DNA of 64,000 nt from Porphyridium purpureum (Eukaryota; Rhodophyta; Bangiophyceae; Porphyridiales; Porphyridiaceae), in the NCBI GenBank assembly GCA_008690995.1, contig VRMN01000001.1, positions 4,898,001 to 4,962,000 of the forward strand. Direction: 5' to 3'. Position numbers and translations under genes: made by a program. The notes beneath the pieces are model-generated. The model saw only the letters and a program-made list of their open reading frames with translations, made no database searches and was not told the DNA's origin. Every line of letters starts with the position of its first letter. Position 1 is the stretch's first letter. Below are positions 40,941 to 50,363 of this stretch, one piece after another.

Positions 40941-43900
40941 CTACGCTTTGGCGGCTTTCGCCGAAACTTTCTTTTGAACGTCGCTCAAAAACTCGCGGTA
41001 TCCCCAACGTTGAGCACTGCGATCCTCTGTCATCAGTGACTCGACCATCGCCTGGCCAGGCCCGCCCTGAATCACCACGGTGAGCGGCGGCCCGTATCCG
41101 CCTCGCGCAGAGCGCACGGCACACACAATATCCCGCACACGGTCAAAGTCAGATGGTGGTGAGGCCCTCTGCGCTGCTCCGTTCATCAACGAGCTTGCCA
41201 GTGCGAGAACGTCTCCCTGCTGCGCCGCGTCGCTGTCGGCTTGCGATACAAACAGCTGTGCGGCGGCCGCTCCAATCCATACAAACAGTCGAGTACCAGC
41301 GTCTACAAGTACAACGCTCTCCGTCTTAAGCGAGCCTATTGACGCCGGGGCGGAAGGTGGAAACACCAGCCCTTCTCCGTCGTCCGATGGTGACGTCAAT
41401 GATTCTTCTGGTAATGGAATGAGGGGTAGCACTAGCGGGTAACACATGTTGGTGGTGACTGCTGTTCCCAGAACTTCTGTCTCGTGAATTAAAAACGCCT
41501 TGTCATCCAGTCGAAGCGCAAAGGCTCCCGCAGAATCGCGGCTTACGCTCCGCGCTTTGAAGATGCCTTGTACGTACAGCGGCAGTAACCGCATCGAGTC
41601 CGGAAGGAGCAGTTGCGTACCCGCAGCAAAGCTAGACCCACCGTATTGGCTGAGACACAACTGACGATACGCGGCAAGTGAGCTCACCAGAGACTCGAGG
41701 GTAGCGCTTTCGGCTTCCTTTAGTCCACGGTCTCGAACTCCCTCAACGGTCGTGCGCATCATCAAATTCGCTGTGGCAGCCGAGTCAATGTAGCACAAGA
41801 GGTCAGACAAAGAGCTGACGACAGGATACGCAACTGTGTTGACGCGAATCCGCCGCTCGCCGCGACTTGTTGTGTAGAGAAGTGCGTTTTGGAGCACAAA
41901 TGTGCTCTGCGTGAGTGACGTCTCGTCAAAGGCAAAGCGCACACCAAAGGCCTTGTCTTCGTCCACCGCCGGCAGTGCCATAAGGTCCGTAGAGCGTAAG
42001 AAAAATCGTCCCTGGAAGCCAGTGCAGCGCACGCCACGTGACGCGCGGATACGCATCACAGCCTCGAAGCCAGTCTCGCGGCTCAAATTCCGGCATATGG
42101 CTTCGAACAAAAATGGCATGTCACGCGCATGCTGATAGGCGCTGAACAGTTGCAAGTCACCACCGGAGTGCTTGGCAAGCGGCGCAATTGTGGCAACGTC
42201 TATATATCCACCAGGCGCGGGAGGACACAGAAACAGGTCTGCGGAAATCTGGAAGCGTGCCAAGTCCACACCAAGCTGCTTGTAGTGCGGGTCAGCCGCC
42301 TGCAGCATCGGTCTTTCCCGATCGGTACCGAGCACCGAATTATCTTCGCGGTCCTTCACGCTGCCCGGGCCTGCAGAAGGCCGTGACGTGAGCAGGCACA
42401 CCAGCTTTCCTCCATTGTGTTCAAGTAACATGCTTGCGCCTTTGATTGCGGCACCAAAGGCGTTTGCACCGCCAAAGCTGACCCCGCCACCTTTACCGCG
42501 CGAATAAGGCATCGCGGCTGCCGGATGGCTCGCTCCAGATGGGCTGTGAATCTGCGGAAGTCGATCCAGTAGCATCTCCAGAGACTCGCGACATTCTGAC
42601 AAATTCACCAGCACATCCTCCGGCGTTGGCAAGAAAATGTCGGCAATATCTGGCACTATCACGCAGCCGGGCTCGCCACCGTCCGGCTTGAGTGTGTAAA
42701 AGTGCACTGCCGAGTCATAGCAGATCACGCCCACTTGTGTTCGCGCTGATTCGTTGGGAAGGTGGTCTAGAGACGCCTTGATCGCACTCACGACAGTGGC
42801 AAATGCACCAGACGAAAGCGCTCCCGCGGTCGCATCCAGCACGAATACGTAGACAGGGCGCATCGGTGGACGTACCATGTACTCAGCGGGCGCCACAAAC
42901 TCAACCGTACCACGCGAGAGCTCTGGGCGCTCATCTGCATCGCGGCGGCGGCCTGACGCGTCTAGCGGACAAAAGTACTCGTTGGGAATGTCGTTCAAGA
43001 ACTGACACAGCGAGCAACGCCACCGGCGACCACCGTCGGTGAATGCGCACATGTAGTTGATGTATGAGCGACATCTACGGCAGCGCACAATGCCCGCGGG
43101 CCCAAAGTTCACCACTGGAATAGCATGCGAGTCGCCTGGACCATTAGCAAGCGGCTGAAGCACGCAGCCGAGCGGCAGTGCATACTTGCGCGCCAATTGT
43201 GAGCTGTTCGGAAAGGCGTGGCACGACGTGCGGAGATGCAGTGGTGAGCACGGCACGAAACGCTCCGGGCTGCATGCCACAGTTATGTGGCGCGCGTTCG
43301 TGCCTTGATCGCCTACAAACCCACCTGCGCCGGCTCCACCCATGAGCGAGCTCGAGGAGGGTGAAATAGTCGACGTGCTCTCGCCCTCGCATAAGCGCGC
43401 CTCGATACTCGCAGAGTCCATGAGAGGCCTTGGCAGAAAGCGAGGGTCGTCTGTGCTTGCCGCACTGACTTGTGCCGGCACCGCGCCCGCCGGCTGCTGC
43501 TGCTGCATTTGCATCTGAGGCGGGTATGTCGCTAGCCCCGGTGGGGTCGGTCCCAATCCTGGCTGTGGTTGCGGTGCGTACGGCCCTGCGTTCGGCATCG
43601 CGCCTCCCATTGGCTGTTGCGGCGCTACACTCATCCGCGCAAACTGATCAATCGGGAGCTGTCCGGTCATACCACCGGCAGCAGCCGGTACACCATAAGG
43701 AGCGCTCACCGTGGCTCCTCCCATTCCCGGCTGCATCATCTGTGGCTGCAGCAACGGCTGCGGTGCGCCGTACGCTTGGGGATGATACGGTTGATACGGT
43801 TGTTGCGGCTGCTGCGGGGGAATCTGTTGTTGTTGTGGCGGCACACCCATGCCCATAGCTCCATATCCTGCTTGCATCGGTTGCGGCTGATGCTGCAGCC

Positions 43901-44027
43901 CCGTCACTTGCTGCGGATTCATCATCATCATCTGCGGCGCGCCCGGCTGTGCCGCCGCGGGCATGGCATACCCCGATCCGCCAGACGGCGGCCCGGAAAT
44001 GTTCGGGTTCGGATACCTGCTCCCCAT
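40941..44027 (-). CDS. SEC24: COPII coat subunit SEC24
   Basis: 1028 residues from ATG at 44027. SEC24 selects cargo for ER-to-Golgi vesicles with SEC23. The first 230 residues are Gln/Pro/Met-rich and disordered. Then come the zinc finger VRCRRCRSYINYMCAF ... WRCSLC at about 315-345, the trunk domain (RPVYVFVLDATAGA, GVICYDSAVHFYTL, GKLVCLLTSRPSAGPG), the beta-sandwich (RCTGFQGRFFLRSTDLMALP), the helical region and the gelsolin-like domain ending with DAGTRLFVWIGAAAAQL. Complete and intronless. Confidence 0.96.
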   Translation of the reverse strand: MGSRYPNPNISGPPSGGSGYAMPAAAQPGAPQMMMMNPQQVTGLQHQPQPMQAGYGAMGMGVPPQQQQIPPQQPQQPYQPYHPQAYGAPQPLLQPQMMQPGMGGATVSAPYGVPAAAGGMTGQLPIDQFARMSVAPQQPMGGAMPNAGPYAPQPQPGLGPTPPGLATYPPQMQMQQQQPAGAVPAQVSAASTDDPRFLPRPLMDSASIEARLCEGESTSTISPSSSSLMGGAGAGGFVGDQGTNARHITVACSPERFVPCSPLHLRTSCHAFPNSSQLARKYALPLGCVLQPLANGPGDSHAIPVVNFGPAGIVRCRRCRSYINYMCAFTDGGRRWRCSLCQFLNDIPNEYFCPLDASGRRRDADERPELSRGTVEFVAPAEYMVRPPMRPVYVFVLDATAGALSSGAFATVVSAIKASLDHLPNESARTQVGVICYDSAVHFYTLKPDGGEPGCVIVPDIADIFLPTPEDVLVNLSECRESLEMLLDRLPQIHSPSGASHPAAAMPYSRGKGGGVSFGGANAFGAAIKGASMLLEHNGGKLVCLLTSRPSAGPGSVKDREDNSVLGTDRERPMLQAADPHYKQLGVDLARFQISADLFLCPPAPGGYIDVATIAPLAKHSGGDLQLFSAYQHARDMPFLFEAICRNLSRETGFEAVMRIRASRGVRCTGFQGRFFLRSTDLMALPAVDEDKAFGVRFAFDETSLTQSTFVLQNALLYTTSRGERRIRVNTVAYPVVSSLSDLLCYIDSAATANLMMRTTVEGVRDRGLKEAESATLESLVSSLAAYRQLCLSQYGGSSFAAGTQLLLPDSMRLLPLYVQGIFKARSVSRDSAGAFALRLDDKAFLIHETEVLGTAVTTNMCYPLVLPLIPLPEESLTSPSDDGEGLVFPPSAPASIGSLKTESVVLVDAGTRLFVWIGAAAAQLFVSQADSDAAQQGDVLALASSLMNGAAQRASPPSDFDRVRDIVCAVRSARGGYGPPLTVVIQGGPGQAMVESLMTEDRSAQRWGYREFLSDVQKKVSAKAAKA

Positions 44028-44331
44028 TCTACACGCCGCACGTGCATCCACCTCCGGCACACCACCCCGATCGCCCGTCAGCCTTGCTTCCTTTCTCCTC
44101 ACCTAAACGTCTCTCTTCTCACACCACTCTTGCTACCGCTTTCGCCGAGGCACGTCACTGGCTGTCCGGTTTTCATCCTTCTTTTCATAGTAATGCGCCG
44201 AGTTTTGCTATTGAGATCAACCGTACTAGCTTGAATTAGGGTTTCTTTGTGGGCGTGAAGTGAAGCATCAGTTCGAGTTTGCTTCTTTTTTTTTTTGTTT
44301 TTGGGTCCTTCGGGGCATGCTTGCGCTTGAT
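44028..44331. other. Spacer between SEC24 start and JmjC gene end
   Basis: 304 bp carrying the SEC24 promoter. It includes TTAGGGTTT at 44236-44244, which resembles the plant telo-box (AAACCCTA on the minus strand), and a T-tract at 44287-44300. Confidence 0.5.
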
Positions 44332-45807
44332 TTAACGCTTGGACTTTCGCTTGCCGCTGCTCTTCTTGGTGGTACTGCCGCCGCCAAAGCCACTGCTGGG
44401 GCCGCTGCCCACGACGGCATTGTCTGCTTTCGCACTGGCACGACGCATCGCGGGATCCAGCGGCAAGCTGCCAACGCGCTGCAGGAAGCCTTCCATCTCG
44501 GCGCCAAGACGGGCCATGTACTGTTGCGCGTGGAAATATGTAACGCGCGGAGAGCCTGGCGGGACATAGAAGCTCTCATTCAGCGTTTCAACGTACATAC
44601 GCGAGAGAAGGTCCATTACCGATTCGCCGTGAGTGGTCATTTCGTTCGCAATACGTGCCGCGATCTTCTCGAGAGCATGAAGCTCGTCACCTGTAATTTC
44701 GGGCTCAATGCGTCGGAGCTTTGGCATCAGCTGTGCAGCAATGTCCGTCCCTGAGGCCTGCAAATTGACGGGCTCAAAAAGGTCCATGTACATCTCCGCA
44801 GATAATTGGTAAATCTTCAGCGAGTCTTTTAGACCAGCTTCTTTGATCGCAGCTCGTCGGAGAAACTCGTACGTAAGACCCCAAATGATGTGGTCCAGAC
44901 CCACGGTCAAATGAAGTGAAGGAGCACTATCCGACGTGTCACCCCCATCGCCATCCAGAACCGTGCTCGTCGTATGCGGCCAGCCGGCTGGAATAAACAG
45001 CACCTCGCCAGGTGTCAGCACCGTCTCAATGCACAGCAGGCCCTCAAGCTCCTGCTCTGAGAGTGCGTCGTCGCCCTTCCCACGAGAAAACGCCTCACAG
45101 GTCGGCTTGCGGCCCGGCTCTGGAGGTCGATACACGCGCCAGTGCTTTCTTCCCTGTGTTTGCATGACAATCACGTCCTGCTTATCCGTGTGAGGAGGCG
45201 CAGATTTTTTCATCCCGGGCTTGGTCACGTATACATTTACATTGGCCGGAAAGCGAAATGCGTCTTGCGCAGCAAGGCACAGCTCTGCCAATTCCTTGAT
45301 GTGCCCGCCGGCTGAATTGAACACACATGTACCGTTGGCGAGTGCACCGATGAGATCTGAGTACCTAAGCTTCGCATCCTCAAACGAGTCGCCGCGCGGC
45401 TCGCCGACGCTACGCATGTACCATCCGGTACGGTTGCTTGGGGCGACACCCTGCACTGCGAGCAGGAAATCGTTTTCAATGCTCCGTTGCAGCGCATTCA
45501 TATCAAAGAACGCCGCCAGCATATTCAGCTTGGACTCACTGACGAATGCAGTCTTTCCGTATCGCGCATCGCTACGCAGCGCTGTGAAAAAATCGACGAG
45601 CGCTTGCTGAGTTTCGGAACGGACGTTCTGGAGCTGCGTACCACTCTGCTCCCGAGCGCTTGCGCGGCGCACGGCCGGCCTTGCGGCTCTCCCGGATGGG
45701 TTTCGAGGCGAAAGGGGTCGCGCTGTTGGTGGCCTTAAGACGCATGATCCATGACCAATTCGACGCCCGCACTTGGCGGCTCCCGGTGGCGCCACAACAA
45801 ACGCCAT
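44332..45807 (-). CDS. JmjC/cupin_8-type 2-oxoglutarate oxygenase, plastid-targeted
   Basis: 491 residues, ATG at 45807. The N-terminus MAFVVAPPGAAKCGRRIGH with Arg/Pro/Ser-rich continuation to about residue 55 is a red-algal plastid transit peptide. The double-stranded beta-helix core shows VTKPGMKKSAPPHTDKQDVIVMQTQGRKHWRVYRPP with the iron ligands His and Asp in PPHTD (about 206-208) and the distal His in FIPAGWPHTTSTV (about 278), followed by SLHLTVGLDHIIWGLTYEFL. This is the arrangement of MINA/NO66-like ribosomal oxygenases, which hydroxylate ribosomal proteins; the bacterial relative YcfD acts on L16. The substrate is unknown; a plastid ribosomal protein is a reasonable guess. The C-terminus is Gly/Ser/Lys-rich. 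Confidence 0.8.
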   Translation of the reverse strand: MAFVVAPPGAAKCGRRIGHGSCVLRPPTARPLSPRNPSGRAARPAVRRASAREQSGTQLQNVRSETQQALVDFFTALRSDARYGKTAFVSESKLNMLAAFFDMNALQRSIENDFLLAVQGVAPSNRTGWYMRSVGEPRGDSFEDAKLRYSDLIGALANGTCVFNSAGGHIKELAELCLAAQDAFRFPANVNVYVTKPGMKKSAPPHTDKQDVIVMQTQGRKHWRVYRPPEPGRKPTCEAFSRGKGDDALSEQELEGLLCIETVLTPGEVLFIPAGWPHTTSTVLDGDGGDTSDSAPSLHLTVGLDHIIWGLTYEFLRRAAIKEAGLKDSLKIYQLSAEMYMDLFEPVNLQASGTDIAAQLMPKLRRIEPEITGDELHALEKIAARIANEMTTHGESVMDLLSRMYVETLNESFYVPPGSPRVTYFHAQQYMARLGAEMEGFLQRVGSLPLDPAMRRASAKADNAVVGSGPSSGFGGGSTTKKSSGKRKSKR

Positions 45808-45944
45808 CTTGTCGTTCTTTTCCTAACAAGCGCTCGAAAGGTCAAATGTCGGCAGCCGGTGGTCTTCCCCTATAAATGGGACTGTTTTATTATTTCCTTC
45901 GAAGCCCCACATGTTTTTCTTCCGTGCTTCGTGTTCCAACCTGG

Positions 45945-46931
45945 TCACGACCGCGCAAGTTTCCATCTGCGACGCACCTGGAACTCAGACGCATTGAGCG
46001 TGTCGAGCGCGTCGACAAAGCGCAACATGTGCGGAAATTCCGGAAGGTACTTTCGCCCTCCCGACTGGCTGGCAGAATAGCTGCACTCGGCTCGCATTTC
46101 GTCTGTGAACGAGACGGTGTTTTCCGGGCACTGGTGCTTGAAATCCATGCCACTGTTGCATAGACACAAGGCCACAAAGTCAGGATAGAGCTGCTGGTAT
46201 GTGGCGATTTGAACATCTATCGGCACCTCGTACGCAATAAAGTGCGAAAGAAGCCACTCCATGCCTGCGCGCGAAAGCACATAAGCCGAGTTTCCCCAGC
46301 TTGGCTGTGGGTGAGTGACTTTGAGCCCGCGGCTCAGCTCCACGTAGACCGGGTCATTTAGAACCGAGTGCAGCGAGTAGCGCCGCAGGAACAAGTAGTG
46401 CCACGGCTTACCAAGTACGGCCGCTCGCTCGTCGATTTCGTCGAGATCGTGCTTCAAGGTGGCCATCATCTCATCCGTCAGATACACATCGTCTTCCAGC
46501 ACGAGTACGCGCTGCAACCCGCTGAACCACGCGTCGCGCATGATCCGCACGTGCGTCATGGAGCATCCCACCTGACCCTTCGTCACAGAGTCGAATCGCG
46601 TGTCGTAGTCAAGATTTACGACCGCCAGCGGCATGCGCTCCCAGTCGAGGTTATTGAACGACGTGGACAGAAAGCGCGTCATATTAATGCCGGACCGCCG
46701 AGCCCATTTTTCCATCAGTTTCCATCGCGAAGGACATGACTCCAGGTTCACAACATAAATCTTGTCCACGCCAAGGTCACCAAATGCCTTGCCCTGCCCA
46801 GACGCCAGCTCCTCGTCCCATCCTCGCTCTACCGCCGAAATAGGGCGCGCGCGCTCAAGTCTCGCTGTCGACGCCGCCGCTGCTGCGGCGACCAGCAGCG
46901 TCCAGAGCGCAAAAGCCGTCGTCCGGCTCAT
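45945..46931 (-). CDS. GT25-family glycosyltransferase with signal peptide
   Basis: 328 residues, ATG at 46931. The signal peptide or anchor is SRTTAFALWTLLVAAAAAAST. GT25 features follow: DKIYVVNLESCPSRWKLMEKWARRSGI, GQVGCSMTHVRIMRDAWFSGLQRVLVLEDDVYLTDEM with the EDD metal/nucleotide-sugar motif near residue 143, and PQPSWGNSAYVLSRAGMEWLL. Relatives include bacterial lipooligosaccharide galactosyltransferases and animal collagen galactosyltransferases (COLGALT). It acts in the secretory pathway by inference; acceptor unknown. Only 137 bp separate its stop from the upstream JmjC start. Confidence 0.88.
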   Translation of the reverse strand: MSRTTAFALWTLLVAAAAAASTARLERARPISAVERGWDEELASGQGKAFGDLGVDKIYVVNLESCPSRWKLMEKWARRSGINMTRFLSTSFNNLDWERMPLAVVNLDYDTRFDSVTKGQVGCSMTHVRIMRDAWFSGLQRVLVLEDDVYLTDEMMATLKHDLDEIDERAAVLGKPWHYLFLRRYSLHSVLNDPVYVELSRGLKVTHPQPSWGNSAYVLSRAGMEWLLSHFIAYEVPIDVQIATYQQLYPDFVALCLCNSGMDFKHQCPENTVSFTDEMRAECSYSASQSGGRKYLPEFPHMLRFVDALDTLNASEFQVRRRWKLARS

Positions 46932-47166
46932 CGCGACAAAATATTCCTTCAGGAGTAAGAGGCAGCTTCATAATTGAAATGTTTACAGGTAAGTTAGTCG
47001 TGTGGCTAGTTGCGAAAGCCTATTGAGATACGCGCGAATACAAGATAGAGGCGCGAGTAAGTAATCACCGTAAAACCCGATTGGCAACACCTCACATTTG
47101 GACGTTCGGATCCGTGCACTTTACTCGGGCCACTACAGTCCCAGAGTTCGTACAAGATCGACCAGG

Positions 47167-47418
47167 TCACTTCTTCTTACCAAACTTGGCCTTCAACTTG
47201 TCCTTCAGGCCGGCACCATTAGAACTCTTGGCCGGGTTTTTCCTGGTAGACGTGTCATCCGATTCGTTGCGATGAATGCTGATCTTGCGCGCGTTATTTC
47301 CAGATCGTGCGTCGCCGGCCTGTGGACCGGCGAATTCGAGCGACCTTCGCGACGTCTGAAATTCCATGTCGTCGTCCGAATCGTATGTCGCGGCTGCCGG
47401 GGCCTGATTCTGCTTCAT
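47167..47418 (-). CDS. Small charged protein of unknown function
   Basis: 83 residues, ATG at 47418. It has an acidic N-terminal part (YDSDDDMEFQTSRRSLEF) and a basic end (GLKDKLKAKFGKKK) that could be an amphipathic helix binding membrane or nucleic acid. Codon usage and balanced composition look coding, and no opposite-strand gene competes. I do not recognise a family. Confidence 0.4.
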   Translation of the reverse strand: MKQNQAPAAATYDSDDDMEFQTSRRSLEFAGPQAGDARSGNNARKISIHRNESDDTSTRKNPAKSSNGAGLKDKLKAKFGKKK

Positions 47419-48637
47419 CTCGACTTATTTCTTAAACTCTGCGCGTTCCCACGGAAAGAAACAAGTTTCACAGGAGCGCAATGTAAGAACAGAACAACGC
47501 GTCGACTCCCACCTTGAAGGCCCAAGGTTGCTTGTCCAGATAGTGCTTAGCTCCGATCCCACTGATGTTGAGTTACCTGCGCCCCTTTCACTCGAGCGTT
47601 GTGCGTCCTGGCCCTTCTTATACCGCCTTGTCCCAGTCCGCCAAAGTTCCGTCTACACTGAGCGGATTATCGTCTGCATCACCACAATCACCATCAGCAC
47701 AGAATCAAGCAGCAAAAGATTCAAAGGTGTTGAAATTCAGCCTCATCTTCATTACGCCGGGACATCTCCACTGAGGTGCGCACGACGGTGTGAAGCAAAA
47801 CGTGCTGGCGCAACCGCAGACGGGGCAACACCCACCGAAACCAACGCGCGATACGTTCAGTATCGAGCCTCCAAAACTCACATGTTCTGTTCAGAGATGG
47901 TTTGCCTGCTTTGTGTGCGTCGGCATGTCGCGTGCGGGGACGAAGGAGGGAGCGTCTGCGTAGGGTCCACGCGTCCGACTTGGCGTTCCGCTCATCAACG
48001 TGGACACACGGTTGTCGATCACGTGGCAAGTGCGCTTGTCCTGATGCAACAACGTGTTGAGTCCATGACGCCACGTGCAGCAACGCAGCAGCTCCTGCCA
48101 TCGCTTTCTCTCTCTTTCCTTCTTGCGCCTAACGGGACACTCGAGGTGCGGAGTCAGCTCGCTGGAATGTTGTTAGACGTTTGACCGTCCCACGTCGGTT
48201 CATAGCAGAGCCGCGAGGAAGTACAGTGTGACTCAGCAGGCGTCTGACAAGACGATGCGGAGGTACAGTGTGCCCACAGATTGGACAGCTGTACCGCCGT
48301 GTCTTTGTCCGGACGGCACGGCGAGCAGCCGCGCGGGTCACGCCAAGACGTTCACCACGTCGCAGCTTCGAGCCTCGGTGGGACATGCGACAACTGGCTG
48401 CCAACGTCGATGCGCGGCAAGAGCCTCGCACGGTGCATTCGTACATTCTCCGCCCATTAAGCTTGACGCAGAACGTGGTCACCGTGGTTATGGGTCGGAA
48501 ATGCCAGTAGGAAAAGTTATATGTTTAATATTGCTTGCGATACACGGGTTGTGGCTCGGCGACTCAGATCCGCGGAGCGAGGACTTTGAGAACTCTCATG
48601 TAAGCGTCCGGGAACAAACCCTCCCCACACATCACGG
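47419..48637. other. 1.2-kb region without a confident gene
   Basis: Several overlapping frames exist. A minus-strand frame 47721-48101 (126 codons, ATG at 48101) lies 120-170 bp downstream of two promoter-type motifs, and a plus-strand frame 47565-47774 begins like a mitochondrial presequence (MLSYLRPFHSSVVRPGPS). Neither resembles a known protein. An intron-containing small gene here is possible. Confidence 0.4.
48221..48302. promoter_or_regulatory. Cluster of GTACAGTG motifs
   Basis: GTACAGTG at 48221-48228 and GAGGTACAGTG at 48260-48270, followed by the 17-mer CAGCTGTACCGCCGTGT at 48286-48302 that is also found at 20997-21013. Such density marks promoters elsewhere in the window, yet no clear gene starts nearby. 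Confidence 0.45.
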
Positions 48638-49186
48638 TCACCTCTCGTGCCCATGTCTGCCCTTCTTCCGCGTTGGCATGTCGCTCCGGTCTGGTTTTCG
48701 CTTCGTTGACATGGGCCGGAAGAGGCGCTTCTTCGGGAGTTCCGATCTCATGCTTGGACGTCCAGCGCTTGATGAGCCATTTGGCTTGGCCTCCTCAATT
48801 TCTCCCGGCTCGCATTCCGTCCGGTCGCCGACGGCGGGGGCAACTTTCTCCTCCCCTTTCTGAAGCGCGCTGGGTTCGGGTCCAAGCACAGAGCGACCGG
48901 TTTTCCAACGTCGAGCGCTGGACAACCCTGCGCTCTCGTCAAGAATGGTTGTCTTACCCCCCGTCCCAGAATTTCCGGCAACCCCAGAAGGCCGCACCGG
49001 TCGACGAAACACCACAGCATCATCGCCCCATCGTGGGCCATCGCCGTCCCTGTCTGAACCTTGCACACCAATGTCGCGCTCCTCCAAGTGGGTCTTGTGC
49101 TGCCCGGACCTTGCGTCGACCTCTGTCTCCTCGACAGCGCGTGCAGCTCCGCGCATGAATTTCATGGATTTCAGCCTGTCGCTCAT
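48638..49186 (-). CDS. MPP6/MPHOSPH6-like nuclear exosome cofactor
   Basis: 182 residues from ATG at 49186; an in-frame ATG at 49231 would overlap the upstream gene. The start MSDRLKSMKFMRGA matches the conserved N-terminal motif of MPP6 (…L..MKFMQR), which binds the exosome subunit Rrp40 region and helps recruit the helicase MTR4. The remainder is low-complexity, charged and disordered (HKTHLEERDIG, ELPKKRLFRPMSTKRKPDR), as in MPP6 proteins, which show little other conservation. Because the motif is short the call is moderate. The start lies 7 bp after the stop of the RAD51-like gene on the same strand. Confidence 0.5.
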   Translation of the reverse strand: MSDRLKSMKFMRGAARAVEETEVDARSGQHKTHLEERDIGVQGSDRDGDGPRWGDDAVVFRRPVRPSGVAGNSGTGGKTTILDESAGLSSARRWKTGRSVLGPEPSALQKGEEKVAPAVGDRTECEPGEIEEAKPNGSSSAGRPSMRSELPKKRLFRPMSTKRKPDRSDMPTRKKGRHGHER

Positions 49187-49193
49187 GGCCGGC

Positions 49194-50165
49194 CTAGCCT
49201 TGGCGATCGTCGGCTTTGGACCTGCCTTCATCGCACCAGTCGCGAAAGTTACCACGTTCCCCTGCTGATTTGCGCTCCACGTATCCGGGCTCAATCTCGT
49301 ACATCCGTCCGAACGCTCCTACGGCGACACGCTGCTCGAGACCACCCGGCTGGAACAGGCTTTTCTCCAGCGTGATGGAGACGCTGTCGAAAGTCGATGC
49401 GGTGTCTGCGACGGCGTAATGTTCTTCTAATTTCACCCGGAGTACCACGGTGGCATAATCGCTCCACAGAGTGCCCAACACTGTGCCTATGTGGCTCGCC
49501 AAGGCACTGATAACGACCAATGATGGACCTAGGTGCGGGGCGCAATGTGCGACGCTGACGCGATATAGGCGGACAATTCTGTTCACCAGCACGCGCCGGT
49601 CACTCCACGAGCTTGTGCTGAGCCAGTTTGAGAGTGGGCCGATGACTACCACCTTTCTCTGCTGCGAGCGTGTTCCTTGTTGCGAATTTCTGGCCTGTGC
49701 GGCGGAAACATGCAACTGATCGTCAAACACGCTCAGGAGGCACGCGACGAGCTCCAAATCGTGCGCCGGCCGGACGACCTCAATTCTGTCGGCGGCTTCG
49801 CGAAAGCGCCGTTCCTGCTGCAGCCGGCTCTGGATGCACGCCAACGCACGTCCGTCCGTGTCCACATACACGCACTGCACGCCCTGCTGCGCCGCGCTAT
49901 GCAGCACCAGCGCACACGCCAACTGCGTCGCGCCGCTTCCTTCCGGCGTACCGACCAGCTCCAGCAGCTGTCCCGGACACAGACCACCCCGCAGCAACCC
50001 TTCGTCCACTCCTCCAATCCCTGTGCGCGCCGTCTGTTCCCCAACCCCAACCCCTACGCCATCCATCCGTTCATCCGTCCATCCCCACACAGCCACGAGC
50101 CGCGTCTCACCACCACCTCCCCCGACCTCGTAGGTTTTTCCTCTTTCGCGGCTGCCACTCCACAT
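49194..50165 (-). CDS. RAD51-paralogue-like protein with degenerate ATPase motifs
   Basis: 323 residues from ATG at 50165 (a second in-frame ATG at 50066). The block RTGIGGVDEGLLRGGLCPGQLLELVGTPEGSGATQLACALVLHS aligns with the start of the RecA core of RAD51 paralogues such as RAD51D and XRCC2. In it the Walker A Lys is replaced by Ala79 (GTPEGSGAT), and the expected Walker B Asp in RKVVVIGPLSNWL is Gly. LVVISALASHIGT and LWSDYATVVLRVKLEEH correspond to later core strands. It is therefore probably a structural, non-hydrolysing partner in recombination repair. The subtype cannot be fixed. Confidence 0.65.
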   Translation of the reverse strand: MWSGSRERGKTYEVGGGGGETRLVAVWGWTDERMDGVGVGVGEQTARTGIGGVDEGLLRGGLCPGQLLELVGTPEGSGATQLACALVLHSAAQQGVQCVYVDTDGRALACIQSRLQQERRFREAADRIEVVRPAHDLELVACLLSVFDDQLHVSAAQARNSQQGTRSQQRKVVVIGPLSNWLSTSSWSDRRVLVNRIVRLYRVSVAHCAPHLGPSLVVISALASHIGTVLGTLWSDYATVVLRVKLEEHYAVADTASTFDSVSITLEKSLFQPGGLEQRVAVGAFGRMYEIEPGYVERKSAGERGNFRDWCDEGRSKADDRQG

Positions 50166-50217
50166 CCCCCGACTTCATGTTTACACATTAAAAAATAAAA
50201 CGTAAATAATACAATCG

Positions 50218-50233
50218 GAGATTAATTAATCTC
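50218..50233. repeat. Perfect 16-bp palindrome
   Basis: GAGATTAATTAATCTC in an AT-rich patch 53 bp upstream of the RAD51-like start. It could be a transcription-factor dimer site. Confidence 0.6.
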
Positions 50234-50355
50234 TGTCCAGTAAACCGCGCTCGTCTCACAGTCACGCGGCCACCTTCCTCCCCACCGTCCCTCACCAAAA
50301 ACCAAACCCCCTGTCCCGAAGACCATCAGAATGCACACAAATACCACGTGCTGCG

Positions 50356-50363
50356 CACTGTAC
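50356..50363. promoter_or_regulatory. CACTGTAC motif upstream of RAD51-like gene
   Basis: CACTGTAC at 191 bp from the start at 50165, with GTGTAC at 50380-50385 and CTAGGGTTT, a telo-box-like sequence, at 50392-50400. Confidence 0.45.

Noticed and set aside
48228-48863. 211-codon plus-strand frame beside the motif cluster
   Set aside because: Its second half is antisense to the MPP6-like gene and the first half is low quality.
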